64,000 nt of DNA from Neobacillus niacini (GCF_019749295.1 NZ_JACWFG010000022.1:28260-92259); one strand, 5' to 3'. Shown: positions 33,465 through 41,828, counted from the stretch's first letter. Program-made: numbers and translations. Notes: generated by a model from the letters alone, not told the origin.

Positions 33465-33650
33465 ATGGAGTTATCTATTAAAAAATGCATAGAATGCGGT
33501 GGAACTTCATTTATTCAAGCAAGTGACCTTAAACTCCTTCGCTCAGTAGAAAAAAGCTTTACCAGAGGGTGTGAAATGAATTTTACCGTATGTACAGCTT
33601 GCGGTGAAATTATCTCCCTCCATATTCTTCATCCAGGTAAATTGAGATAA
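33465..33650 (+). CDS. Small zinc-ribbon protein
   Basis: 61 residues with two knuckles, KKCIECGG (residues 7-14) and TVCTACGEI (about 41-49), giving a four-Cys zinc ribbon. Unknown function. The start is set at 33465 by AAGGGAAGGTG; the frame is open upstream to 33435 without a ribosome site. Confidence 0.75.
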   Translation: MELSIKKCIECGGTSFIQASDLKLLRSVEKSFTRGCEMNFTVCTACGEIISLHILHPGKLR

Positions 33651-33658
33651 AAAGCAAG

Positions 33659-33690
33659 AAGGCAATCTCGTCCGCGGGATTGCCTTTTTT
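33659..33690 (+). terminator. Terminator of the zinc-ribbon gene
   Basis: GGCAATC / GATTGCC stem with GC-rich inner part, then six T. Confidence 0.9.
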
Positions 33691-33706
33691 CGTACTTGTA
33701 TCCAGT

Positions 33707-34342
33707 TTAGCTTATCGATCTTAACAGCCAATTTATTTTCTCAGCCAATAAGCTAGAAATGTTTTCATTTAACATCCCTTCTTTTGTATGTGCGGGTGTA
33801 AAACAGCATACCTTTCCTTTTCCAAAGGAATGCTTCCAGCAAGCGATAGAATCACCATCCACCCCGGTACTTCGAAGGTTTACTTCGGTATTCTCGACAT
33901 CACAGTGTACAAAATAATGCTCATCTTGGAGAGTAAATGTTACTTCATCATTTATGTATGTAACCTCTTGAAGGCCTGGCGGATGAAAGTCAAAAGCCCC
34001 GCACAGCATCTGGGTGTACTGGGTTTCCTTTGGATATCCAGCCATACCCGCATGCCAAGCTAAGAGACTTCCACCTGCATTTACATAGGAGACAATTTTC
34101 TCATCTAATTCTTCTGTTAACCATGAGACAAGCTGCTTCTCTCTAGGATTGAGGACATTCATTTTTGCATTGATAAAGAGGTCTGGTTGTTCATCAAGCG
34201 CTTGTGAAACTTCAGCATATGTAACGTACTGCACCTCCGTTTCTCCTTTGTATGGTAATCTATTAATGGCCGCCTCCAAACCTGCCTTTGCGTCATCACC
34301 ATTATGCCAATAATCCCCAACTAACGCTGCTATTTTTATCAT
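33707..34342 (-). CDS. ThuA-like domain protein
   Basis: A 211-residue class-I-amidotransferase-like protein of the ThuA family: MIKIAALVGDYWHNGDDAKA, VNAGGSLLAWHAGMAGYP, GKVCCFTPAHTKEG. ThuA proteins occur in sugar utilisation loci (trehalose, 3-keto-sugars), and this one is divergent from the sugar module beginning at 34571. No classic Cys-His-Glu triad is seen. AGGAGGATG overlaps its start region. Confidence 0.85.
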   Translation of the reverse strand: MIKIAALVGDYWHNGDDAKAGLEAAINRLPYKGETEVQYVTYAEVSQALDEQPDLFINAKMNVLNPREKQLVSWLTEELDEKIVSYVNAGGSLLAWHAGMAGYPKETQYTQMLCGAFDFHPPGLQEVTYINDEVTFTLQDEHYFVHCDVENTEVNLRSTGVDGDSIACWKHSFGKGKVCCFTPAHTKEGMLNENISSLLAEKINWLLRSIS

Positions 34343-34470
34343 CCTTCATCCTCCTTTAACGTTCCTATTATCCTCATTATAGATCCGTTTTAGCTTATAT
34401 AGTAAGTCCATGTTATGGATTCGAGAAGTACAACATGAATTCCTTTTTTGCAAAAATAAAAAACTTTTTG

Positions 34471-34500
34471 TTGCAAGAGCGCTTTCATTGGGTATATAAT
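34471..34500 (+). promoter_or_regulatory. Promoter of the sugar epimerase-kinase-MFS operon
   Basis: TTGCAA, 18-bp spacer, TATAAT. The spacer holds GAGCGCTTTCA, half of a cre site. The tandem operators begin 5 bp after the -10. Confidence 0.7.
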
Positions 34501-34505
34501 ATCCC

Positions 34506-34543
34506 TAAATCGATTTACTAAACCGGTTTACTAAAACGTTTTA
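34506..34543. promoter_or_regulatory. Three tandem LacI-type operators, 13-bp spacing
   Basis: Three 12-bp palindromes TAAATCGATTTA, TAAACCGGTTTA and TAAAACGTTTTA, each separated by a single C, directly downstream of the promoter. Two of them recur at 38815-38839 in reverse order. Likely bound by the LacI regulator at 37718. Confidence 0.82.
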
Positions 34544-34570
34544 GATTACTTCAAAGAAGGTGTCATAACC

Positions 34571-35329
34571 ATGCAAAATATAATTGTTCCTTTAAATACC
34601 TTTGATAGAAATGAAGTGTTAGAGAATGGGCAAACTTCCTTTATTAAGCTCATTGCAGAATCAGGTGCTTATGGGATTGAGATTCGACGGGAGTTATTTT
34701 CAGATCAAGATCCATCTTTAGATAGCTTGAAGAATGAAATTGAAAAGTATCAACTCTTTACGGTGTATTCAGCTCCTATTGAATTATGGAAAGAGGATTT
34801 TCAGTTAAATGAGCAGGAATTAACAACGATTTTTCAAGAAGGAAAGAGACTTGGTGCAAAGTGGATAAAAGTATCACTGGGACATTTTGATCAAGAGCTT
34901 TCCAATGTAAGTCTAATTGATTTATTTTTAAAAAATCATCCAGAAATTCAATTGCTTGTGGAAAATGACCAGACCATGCATGGAGGTAATATCTCCAACT
35001 TAAAGTCGTTTTTTGAAAGCGCCTACGCACAGAATGTTCCAGTTAAAATGACGTTCGATGCCGGAAACTGGTACTATTCCAAACAGGATGTAGATGAAGC
35101 TCTAACTAAGCTTTCCCAATATGTCCACTATTTACATTTAAAGCAAGTAGTTCAGGAAAATGATGAGCTCGTTACTGTGCCGCTTCAAAAAGGCATCGGC
35201 CACAGCTGGGAAAAGGTGATAAACACCCTTCCATCACACGTAATAAAAGCACTTGAGTTTCCGATACAGCCAAAAGAAAGAACAAAAGAGTATGTTCAAA
35301 TGATGTCAGAAAGTGAGGCGTTAGCATGA
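34571..35329 (+). CDS. Sugar-phosphate isomerase/epimerase (TIM barrel)
   Basis: A 252-residue protein of the xylose-isomerase-like / AP-endonuclease-2 barrel family: YGIEIRRELF, LGAKWIKVSLGHF, LLVENDQTMHGG, VKMTFDAGNWYY, KALEFPIQ. The Glu (LLVEND), Asp (FDAGN), and Glu (ALEFP) positions are typical metal ligands of such epimerases. First gene of the operon; its stop overlaps the kinase start by 4 bp. The exact substrate is open. Confidence 0.8.
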   Translation: MQNIIVPLNTFDRNEVLENGQTSFIKLIAESGAYGIEIRRELFSDQDPSLDSLKNEIEKYQLFTVYSAPIELWKEDFQLNEQELTTIFQEGKRLGAKWIKVSLGHFDQELSNVSLIDLFLKNHPEIQLLVENDQTMHGGNISNLKSFFESAYAQNVPVKMTFDAGNWYYSKQDVDEALTKLSQYVHYLHLKQVVQENDELVTVPLQKGIGHSWEKVINTLPSHVIKALEFPIQPKERTKEYVQMMSESEALA

Positions 35330-36285
35330 AAGCATTAGATGTTGTTACATTTGGCGAAGCAATGGCCATGTTTATGGCCAATCATCCTGGTTCCTTGGAT
35401 GAAGTCAGCCAATTTACACGTGAGCTTGCAGGAGCAGAAACAAATGTTGCTATTGGCCTGGCCCGCCTAGGATTCGGTTCTGGCTGGGCGAGTAAAGTAG
35501 GCAGCGACGCGTTTGGAAGATTTATAATTAACCGGCTTAAGAATGAAAACGTCAACATCAATCATGTTTTACTGGACAATAGGTACCCAACTGGGTTCCA
35601 ATTAAAATCAATGGTCTTAGAGGGAGACCCAGAGGTTCAATACTTCCGTAAAGGATCGGCTGCCAGCCACCTCTCTATAGAGGATTTCAATGAAGAATAT
35701 TTTCTAGAAGCGAAACACCTTCATATGACAGGGATTCCATTAGCTCTCTCGGAAAAAACACGGGGATTTGCTAAACATGCATTAGCCTTTATGAAAAAAA
35801 ATAATCGGAAGGTTTCCCTGGATCCGAATCTACGGCCGACTCTTTGGGCATCACAAGAAGAAATGGTAAGAGAAATCAATGAAGCTGCCTTTCAGGTTGA
35901 TTACGTGTTACCAGGACTGGCCGAGGGTGAAATCTTAACCGGTTTCAAAAATCCACGTGATATCGCCTCCTTTTACTTAGATAAGGGTGTACAGCTTGTG
36001 GTCATTAAGCTGGGACCGGCGGGAGCCTTTTATAAAACAGCATCAGAAGAAGGAACGGTACTTGGTTTTCCTGTTGAAAAGGTCGTTGATACGGTTGGTG
36101 CTGGTGACGGCTTTGCTGTAGGTGTAATAAGCGGGCTTTTAGAGGGGCTTCCTATTTATGACGCTGTTGTTCGAGGAAATGCAATTGGTTCACTGGCTGT
36201 TCAGTCACCTGGTGACAATGACGGCTATCCTACAAAAGTTCAATTAGAAAAATATATAGAAAATCATATACAGGGAGTGAAATAA
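35326..36285 (+). CDS. PfkB-family sugar kinase (2-keto-3-deoxygluconate kinase-like)
   Basis: A 319-residue ribokinase-fold kinase. N-terminal VVTFGEAMAMFMANHPGSLD and AGAETNVAIGLARLGF; C-terminal signature DTVGAGDGFAVGVISG with catalytic D261. Closest in pattern to KdgK, which phosphorylates 2-keto-3-deoxygluconate, but no KDPG aldolase is nearby, so another ketose or keto acid may be the substrate. Followed after 1 bp by the transporter gene. Confidence 0.88.
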   Translation: MKALDVVTFGEAMAMFMANHPGSLDEVSQFTRELAGAETNVAIGLARLGFGSGWASKVGSDAFGRFIINRLKNENVNINHVLLDNRYPTGFQLKSMVLEGDPEVQYFRKGSAASHLSIEDFNEEYFLEAKHLHMTGIPLALSEKTRGFAKHALAFMKKNNRKVSLDPNLRPTLWASQEEMVREINEAAFQVDYVLPGLAEGEILTGFKNPRDIASFYLDKGVQLVVIKLGPAGAFYKTASEEGTVLGFPVEKVVDTVGAGDGFAVGVISGLLEGLPIYDAVVRGNAIGSLAVQSPGDNDGYPTKVQLEKYIENHIQGVK

Positions 36286-36286
36286 T

Positions 36287-37570
36287 ATGAACCAAACCAT
36301 TGCTAAAAAAAGATGGTTCTATCTGATTCCAATTGCCTTTATTACTTATAGTCTTGCCTATCTTGACCGTGCCAACTATGGATTTGGTGCTGCTTCCGGT
36401 TTAGCGAAGGATCTCGATATCACAGCAGCAACATCCTCCCTGCTCGGTGCACTATTCTTCTTAGGTTATTTCTTTTTCCAAGTTCCTGGCGCAGCCTATG
36501 CGGAGAAAAAGAGTGCCAAGGTACTGATTTTTTGGTCATTGATTGCTTGGGGCTTACTTGCTACTGCTACAGGAATGGTTACAAATGTTAAATTACTGTT
36601 CGTGATACGATTTGCTCTTGGAGTTGTAGAAAGCGCTGTTATGCCGTCCATGCTTGTACTTTTAAGTAACTGGTTTACGAAAAAGGAACGTTCTCGTGCC
36701 AATACGTTTTTAATTCTTGGTAACCCGGCTACAGTTTTATGGATGTCGATTGTTTCAGGTTACCTAGTTGAATCGGTCGGCTGGAGATGGATGTTTATTA
36801 TCGAAGGTTTACCCGCTGTCGTTTGGGCGTTTATTTGGTGGAAGTTAGTTAATGATAAACCAAAAGACGCAAAATGGTTAACGGATAAAGAAAAGGCTGA
36901 CCTTGAACTACAATTAGCAAAGGAACAAGAAGGAATCAAGCCAGTTAAAAATTATGCTGAAGCTTTTAAATCAAAACCCGTTATTTTGCTTAGCATTCAA
37001 TACTTCTTATGGAGCATTGGTGTCTATGGATTTGTGATGTGGCTCCCTTCTATTATTAAAGCAGCACCAAATATGGATATTGTTACAACAGGCTGGTTGT
37101 CTTCCGTACCATATATCTTAGCTATTATTTTAATGTTAACGGCTTCTTATTTCTCTGATAAAATGATGAACCGCAGTGCTTTTGTTTGGCCATTCCTATT
37201 AATTGGCGCGGTCGCATTTTATGCTTCTTATGCAATTGGGACGCAGCACTTCTGGATTTCCTTTGTCCTATTGGTGATTGCTGGTGGTGCAATGTACGCT
37301 CCATATGGCCCATTCTTTGCGATTATTCCTGAAATCCTGCCTCGTAATGTTGCAGGTGGAGCGATGGCATTAATCAACTCAATGGGTGCTTTAGGATCAT
37401 TTGTTGGTGCCTATATTGTAGGTTATTTAAATGGAGCAACAGGTGGATTTGGTGCTTCCTATATCTTCATGGCAGGCTCATTATTCCTTTCTGCAATCTT
37501 GACCGTCTGGGCGGTAAATGTCGCAAAAAAGGATAGCAGCAAGCCCGCAGAAATGAAAATGAGTGCCTAA
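36287..37570 (+). CDS. MFS transporter, anion:cation symporter (GudP/ExuT-like)
   Basis: A 427-residue, 12-helix permease. FITYSLAYLDRANYGFGAAS, GVVESAVMPSMLVLLSNWFT and KKERSRANTFLI are signatures of the ACS family that imports hexuronates, glucarate, galactonate and similar acids. Third gene of the operon, so the imported compound is probably an acidic sugar or keto sugar metabolised by the adjacent enzymes. GGGAGTG precedes the ATG. Confidence 0.9.
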   Translation: MNQTIAKKRWFYLIPIAFITYSLAYLDRANYGFGAASGLAKDLDITAATSSLLGALFFLGYFFFQVPGAAYAEKKSAKVLIFWSLIAWGLLATATGMVTNVKLLFVIRFALGVVESAVMPSMLVLLSNWFTKKERSRANTFLILGNPATVLWMSIVSGYLVESVGWRWMFIIEGLPAVVWAFIWWKLVNDKPKDAKWLTDKEKADLELQLAKEQEGIKPVKNYAEAFKSKPVILLSIQYFLWSIGVYGFVMWLPSIIKAAPNMDIVTTGWLSSVPYILAIILMLTASYFSDKMMNRSAFVWPFLLIGAVAFYASYAIGTQHFWISFVLLVIAGGAMYAPYGPFFAIIPEILPRNVAGGAMALINSMGALGSFVGAYIVGYLNGATGGFGASYIFMAGSLFLSAILTVWAVNVAKKDSSKPAEMKMSA

Positions 37571-37584
37571 GATTAAGTTGTGAT

Positions 37585-37622
37585 AGAAAGAGATTGAGGA
37601 TGACAATGTCGTCCTCTTTTTC
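37585..37622 (+). terminator. Terminator of the MFS operon
   Basis: GAGGATGAC / GTCGTCCTC stem (one G-U), 3-nt loop, then TTTTT. Confidence 0.85.
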
Positions 37623-37717
37623 TATAAGGAGAGAAGTTGCATTGTCGATACACTGGATAATTAGGAGGGTTGCCGGTAAAATGAAAGCAGTGAGCCAAAG
37701 GAAAGAGGAAGATAAGA

Positions 37718-38695
37718 ATGGAAAGAGTAACGATGGCAGATGTTGCCCGTGAAGCTGGAGTATCAAAGAGTACCGTTTCTCAATACTTAAATAAACGATA
37801 TGAATATATGGGTGAAAAAACAAAACAGAAGATTGAAGAAGCTATTGAAGCCCTTGGCTACCAGCCCAATTTTCTGGCGAGAAGTCTCAAGCAAAAGCGT
37901 ACCTCGTTAATCGGAATCATTGTTGCGAATATCACGCACTATTTTTCAACAGAAGTAAGCAGGGCGATTGAGGATTTCTTCCATCAATATGACCTGCAGG
38001 CCATTGTCTGTAACGCGGATGATGACCCTGAAAAAGAAAAGAAATATATTGAAATGCTGCGCGCCAAACAAGTAGACGGATTAATCATTTTTCCAACAGG
38101 AAAAAACAATGATTTATATGAAAGCATGGTAAAGCAAGGCTATCCTGTTGTATTTGTGGATAGAAAGGTGGAGAATCTCGACGTCTATTCCGTGATCACC
38201 GATAATAGTGAGTCCACATACCAAGCCATCCAACACTTTATTAAAAAAGGGCATCGGAATATTGCCTTTGTCGTGCAGCCGCTAACAGTAAGTACGCGGA
38301 TGGAGAGACTGCATGGCTACAAAAAGGCAGTGAAGGAAGCGGGTATAGAGCTGAATCCAAATTTCATTATTGAAGCCAATATCCCCGAGATGAAGGAAAA
38401 ATTAGAAAGCCTATTTTCCTCAGAAGAAAAACCAACAGCAATATTTGCCGCCAATGACCGGGTTTTTATTGCCCTTGGAGAATTTCTAAAAGAAAAAGGA
38501 ATGAAGTTTGGAGAAGACCTAGAGATAGTCGTATTTGACAACATCCCCTTTTCTCAGCTGCTCGAAACACCCATTACCTTTATCATACAGCCCGCCTCCG
38601 AAATGGGCCGAAAAGCGGCAGAACTGCTATACAAACAGATTAACAAAGAAAACAGCGACCCCGAAGTATTCGTGTTTCCAAGTAAAATCATATAG
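37718..38695 (+). CDS. LacI-family repressor of the sugar module
   Basis: A 325-residue regulator. HTH at residues 4-25 (TMADVAREAGVSKSTVSQYL) with hinge helix PNFLARSLKQKRTSLIG; periplasmic-binding-protein-like effector domain follows (VDGLIIFPTG, IAFVVQP, AIFAANDRVFIALGEFL). It lies between the two operons that carry the same palindromes, so it very likely represses both and itself responds to a sugar intermediate. A 23-codon ORF in another frame (37681-37752) overlaps its start and is probably chance. Confidence 0.92.
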   Translation: MERVTMADVAREAGVSKSTVSQYLNKRYEYMGEKTKQKIEEAIEALGYQPNFLARSLKQKRTSLIGIIVANITHYFSTEVSRAIEDFFHQYDLQAIVCNADDDPEKEKKYIEMLRAKQVDGLIIFPTGKNNDLYESMVKQGYPVVFVDRKVENLDVYSVITDNSESTYQAIQHFIKKGHRNIAFVVQPLTVSTRMERLHGYKKAVKEAGIELNPNFIIEANIPEMKEKLESLFSSEEKPTAIFAANDRVFIALGEFLKEKGMKFGEDLEIVVFDNIPFSQLLETPITFIIQPASEMGRKAAELLYKQINKENSDPEVFVFPSKII

Positions 38696-38711
38696 GGTGC
38701 AGTGCCTAGGT

Positions 38712-38764
38712 TGGTGCCTGTCACCGCTCGTGGACACTGTCCACCTCAGGCGGACAGTCCACGT
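38712..38764. repeat. Partial GGTGCCTGTCACC element
   Basis: Begins TGGTGCCTGTCACCG like the full palindrome at 10924, then GTGGACACTGTCCAC; the other outer arm is missing. Confidence 0.8.
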
Positions 38765-38771
38765 TCTTTTT
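38729..38771 (+). terminator. Terminator of the LacI gene, built from the repeat element
   Basis: CGTGGAC(AC)TGTCC pairs with GGACAGTCCACG (two bulged bases) and is followed by TTCTTTTTC. Confidence 0.75.
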
Positions 38772-38778
38772 CTTTCTA

Positions 38779-38807
38779 TTGATGAACGCTTACAATTGAA
38801 GTATAAT
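38779..38807 (+). promoter_or_regulatory. Promoter of the hxlA-hxlB operon
   Basis: TTGATG, 17-bp spacer, TATAAT; the paired operators follow 7 bp downstream. Confidence 0.8.
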
Positions 38808-38814
38808 CTATTCA

Positions 38815-38839
38815 TAAACCGGTTTACTAAATCGATTTA
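38815..38839. promoter_or_regulatory. Two tandem LacI-type operators
   Basis: TAAACCGGTTTA and TAAATCGATTTA separated by one C, i.e. the same palindromes and the same 13-bp spacing as at 34506-34543. Confidence 0.82.
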
Positions 38840-38866
38840 TCTATTTGGCAGTAAAGGAGTTTAACC

Positions 38867-39493
38867 ATGAAAATACAACTTGCTTTGGATCGTATGGAAA
38901 TTAAAGAGGCAGTCGATTTAACGAAAAAAGTCGAGGATTCAATCGATTGGATTGAGGTTGGTACTTCTTTAATCAAGGAGTTCGGGATGACGAGTGTCAG
39001 AGAGATGAAACAAAACTTCCCAACTAAGACAATTGTAGCCGATATAAAAACCATTGATAACGCCCGCTATGAATTTGAAATGTGTTTTGAGGCTGGAGCC
39101 GATGTAGCAACGGTCATGGGTGTATCACCCCTAGTAACCATTGATACCTGCATGGAAGTGGCCAAGAGGTATAACAAAACAGTTATGATTGATCTATTAA
39201 ATACAACAGAGCAACAAAAGAGCGAGTTAATGAAATATAAGGAAGCTGTTTTTTGTGAGCATGTCAGCAAAGACCAACAAGAAGAGCTCGGAGCCGCCAA
39301 TCACGGATCCACGGACAATAGTCTTTATACTCCCGGCATGAAGATAGCGGCAGCAGGCGGAATAACCTTAGATTCATTGGATCTATTACGTAAAACGCTA
39401 AATCCTGAAATCGTCATAATAGGCTCAGCCATCACAAAAGCAGAAAATCCAGCAGAGGCTGCGGCAAAATTCAAACTAGTGGAGGTAAAGTAG
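38867..39493 (+). CDS. hxlA: 3-hexulose-6-phosphate synthase / keto-gulonate-6-P decarboxylase family
   Basis: A 208-residue OMP-decarboxylase-like barrel. Conserved residues D8 (LALD), E30 (IEVG) and the D59-x-K61-x-x-D64 motif (ADIKTID) shared by hexulose-6-P synthase (HPS) and 3-keto-L-gulonate-6-P decarboxylase; IAAAGGITLDSLD is the phosphate site. HPS joins formaldehyde and ribulose-5-P, reversibly. The partner gene is a hexuloisomerase, favouring HPS over the decarboxylase. It is controlled here by a LacI-type operator, not by an adjacent HxlR, suggesting a role in sugar breakdown. Confidence 0.82.
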   Translation: MKIQLALDRMEIKEAVDLTKKVEDSIDWIEVGTSLIKEFGMTSVREMKQNFPTKTIVADIKTIDNARYEFEMCFEAGADVATVMGVSPLVTIDTCMEVAKRYNKTVMIDLLNTTEQQKSELMKYKEAVFCEHVSKDQQEELGAANHGSTDNSLYTPGMKIAAAGGITLDSLDLLRKTLNPEIVIIGSAITKAENPAEAAAKFKLVEVK

Positions 39494-39496
39494 AAC

Positions 39497-40045
39497 ATGT
39501 TATTGATTCCTACTATATTAAATGAGATAAAAACAGTCTTAAGCCAAGTTGATGAAAATCAACTTAAAGATATTGCGGTAAAATTGCAAACAGCAAAGCG
39601 TATTTTTGTCATTGGTGAAGGTCGCTCAGGACTAATGGCAAAATCGTTTGCGATGCGCCTCATGCATTTAGGATCAACCGTTTATGTTGTGGGAGAAACC
39701 ATTACCCCTTCGATTGAAAATGGCGATCTTTTAGTAGCCATTTCCGGCTCGGGAACCACTAAAAGTGTTGTTTGGACCGCTGAAAAAACGAGTTCACTTG
39801 GTTGTTCAGTGGTGGCGATTACTACCAATCCTGAATCACCACTCGCAGCAACCGCAACAACAATCCTGCATGTTCCTGCAGCAACGAAATATCGCCGTGA
39901 GAATGAATTGAAAACAATCCAGCCGCTTGGTTCACTATTTGACCAATGTGCTCATGTGGTATTCGATACCCTTTGCCTGCAGTATAGTGCACTGAATGAA
40001 GTAGACCACAGCGCAGCTTTTGGACGTCATAGTAATTTAGAATAG
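39497..40045 (+). CDS. hxlB: 6-phospho-3-hexuloisomerase (SIS domain)
   Basis: A 182-residue SIS-domain isomerase: VIGEGRSGLMAKSFAMRLMH, VAISGSGTTKSVVWTAEK, and KTIQPLGSLFDQCAHVVFD near the C-terminus, as in hexuloisomerases that interconvert 3-hexulose-6-P and fructose-6-P. GGAGGT precedes the ATG, and only 3 bp separate it from hxlA. Gives the module an exit into glycolysis. Confidence 0.85.
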   Translation: MLLIPTILNEIKTVLSQVDENQLKDIAVKLQTAKRIFVIGEGRSGLMAKSFAMRLMHLGSTVYVVGETITPSIENGDLLVAISGSGTTKSVVWTAEKTSSLGCSVVAITTNPESPLAATATTILHVPAATKYRRENELKTIQPLGSLFDQCAHVVFDTLCLQYSALNEVDHSAAFGRHSNLE

Positions 40046-40249
40046 GTCATTCTTGAAAGCATGCCATTCGACAATAACCACTGGATTTCATATTCATCAA
40101 TCGTTTGGTTAAAACTGCCATTATTCCTTATTATTAATATCTTTTAAATAGTTTTCCGGGAAATTTTTTGTCGAGAACGTCATTCATTTCCAAGCAAGAA
40201 ACGTCATTTTTTCCTAGTAAGTTACAATTAAAGATTTATTTTAGTATGT

Positions 40250-40287
40250 AAAAAAAAGAACCCTTGCCAACCTTATTGGCAAGGGTT
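40250..40287 (-). terminator. Terminator of the hypothetical gene at 40298
   Basis: AACCCTTGCCAA / TTGGCAAGGGTT perfect 12-bp stem, 5-nt loop, T-rich tail on the minus strand. Confidence 0.9.
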
Positions 40288-40297
40288 TGCAGCATTA

Positions 40298-40582
40298 TTA
40301 ATCTTCTTGAACATCAATAATTTCAGTATGAATTTTAACAAAGTAGGCTTCTAATAATTCTCCAATGTTAGGATTGATTGTCCAATATTCATTGTCTGCC
40401 TTTTCGATAATGTTATAGAAAGGTTCCTCTTCTAGTTCACCTTTTCCTAGTGCCACATATATTCTCCACATTTCCTCGCCATATCTATCCACGATACGCG
40501 CAAAATTATCTGCACCAATCTTTTCAAGTATGGCAATTAGCTCTTTCAGGTAATTTGATATTCCAACCTCTTCAATATCCAT
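40298..40582 (-). CDS. Hypothetical protein, start region possibly frameshifted
   Basis: A 94-residue acidic helical protein (YLKELIAILEKIGADNFARI) that I do not recognise. Its ATG has no ribosome site. A strong AAAGGAGGG followed by GTG lies 47 bp upstream but opens a different frame (27 residues, VKPKMKKRDLIDRDS...), which overlaps this gene and stops at 40546. Either the gene is translated by coupling from that leader or a one-base change has split an originally longer gene. Confidence 0.6.
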   Translation of the reverse strand: MDIEEVGISNYLKELIAILEKIGADNFARIVDRYGEEMWRIYVALGKGELEEEPFYNIIEKADNEYWTINPNIGELLEAYFVKIHTEIIDVQED

Positions 40583-40629
40583 ATCGAGTCGCGATCTATT
40601 AAATCTCTTTTTTTCATTTTAGGTTTCAC
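40546..40629 (-). other. Overlapping 27-residue leader ORF or broken 5' end
   Basis: GTG-initiated frame with an AAAGGAGGG site seven bases upstream; overlaps the first 37 bases of the next gene out of frame. Reading shifts by one base near 40582 would join them. Confidence 0.4.
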
Positions 40630-40790
40630 TTTCGTCTCCCTCCTTTCATTCAGATATGGCCCGTAAACTAGAATGATATAATCAAACCGTCTTTACCTGC
40701 ATAGGTTCCCGTGTAATTGAAAATTCAAGAAAAATAAAGGGTTACTTTTTAAAAAACTATCATATGCTTTCTCGAAGGGAGTTTACCGAC

Positions 40791-41057
40791 ATGCAGCGGA
40801 TAAAATTTATGGTTCAACTATTCCTAAAAGAACCACTATGGTTTAGATTATTAATCTCCATATCGTTTCTTTTCTCAGTCATTTTTAGCAGCTCTTATTT
40901 TTCTGATACTTCTTTTTATGAGAGTCTTTCCAAGTTGGCAGCAGCCCTCTTTTTTACGGCTATTGGAATAAAGTTGAAAATGAACCGTTTCCTATCTATC
41001 CTCTTATTTACCGCGGCAGCTATCTGTATTTATTTATCCATTCAGTCACTATCCTAA
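40791..41057 (+). CDS. Small three-helix membrane protein
   Basis: 88 residues with hydrophobic stretches near 19-36, 48-62 and 67-85; no motif recognised. GAAGGGAG precedes ATG 40791 at 9 bp; the earlier in-frame ATG (40764) has no such site. Confidence 0.65.
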   Translation: MQRIKFMVQLFLKEPLWFRLLISISFLFSVIFSSSYFSDTSFYESLSKLAAALFFTAIGIKLKMNRFLSILLFTAAAICIYLSIQSLS

Positions 41058-41064
41058 TTGAAAC

Positions 41065-41095
41065 GAAAAAAAGCAGTGAAATCACTGCTTTTTTC
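41065..41095. terminator. Bidirectional terminator
   Basis: GCAGTGA / TCACTGC with A and T runs on both sides; serves the small membrane gene and the LOG gene. Confidence 0.9.
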
Positions 41096-41105
41096 CTATG
41101 TTTTC

Positions 41106-41672
41106 TTATTCAAATGCCTTTACCGAGGGAGCTTCATAATTTAGAAATTTATCTAATAACACCGCAGGTTCTTCCTCAATGATTGCCATTGTCCGAAATT
41201 TTTCCTGTAGAAATCTTTGGTCAATCATATGCTCAAACAAACGAATCAGCGGGTCATAATAATGATTGATATTGAGAAGACCGCACGGCTTTTGATGAAG
41301 CCCAATCTGCCCCCAGGTAAATACTTCGAAAAACTCTTCGAGTGTCCCCGTCCCGCCAGGCAATACCACAAATCCATCCACCAAATCTGCCATTTTTGCT
41401 TTTCGCTCATGCATCGTTTCAACTGTTATCAGTTCCGTTAACCCTTTGTGGGAGATTTCGCGCTCTTCAAGAATTTTAGGAATTACACCAATCGCATGGC
41501 CGCCTCCACTCAGCACCGTATCCGCGACAGCTCCCATCAAACCAATACTTGAACCGCCGTAAACTAATGTAATATTTCGTTTCGCAAGCTCTTTCCCTAA
41601 TTGGATGGCTCCTGTTTTATAACTTTCCGAAGCACCCAAACTTGAACCGCAATATACCGCTACTCGTTTCAT
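41106..41672 (-). CDS. LOG-family phosphoribohydrolase
   Basis: 188 residues; lysine-decarboxylase-like (LOG) protein that hydrolyses nucleoside 5'-monophosphates to base and ribose-5-P. VAVYCGSSLGASESYKTGAI at the N-terminus, the signature VVLPGGTGTLEEFFEVFTW, and MHERKAKM with the active-site Arg/Lys. Of the TIGR00730 group like YvdD. Alone on its strand. Confidence 0.92.
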   Translation of the reverse strand: MKRVAVYCGSSLGASESYKTGAIQLGKELAKRNITLVYGGSSIGLMGAVADTVLSGGGHAIGVIPKILEEREISHKGLTELITVETMHERKAKMADLVDGFVVLPGGTGTLEEFFEVFTWGQIGLHQKPCGLLNINHYYDPLIRLFEHMIDQRFLQEKFRTMAIIEEEPAVLLDKFLNYEAPSVKAFE

Positions 41673-41828
41673 GCTGCTTCCTCCCAGAGTCTACCATTTA
41701 TCTAAAATTATAGAGATAGATAGCAAGGAAAACAAATAAAAAAACAGGAAGTCACTTTCCTGTTTTTTAAAAATGCGCCCTCGTTCCAACAGAATCTTGA
41801 GTATTCCTTATATATTTTTCTGTACTAT

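Noticed and set aside
37681..37752. 23-codon ORF overlapping the LacI start
   Set aside because: Ribosome site spacing is poor and the peptide shows no feature; kept only as a remark.
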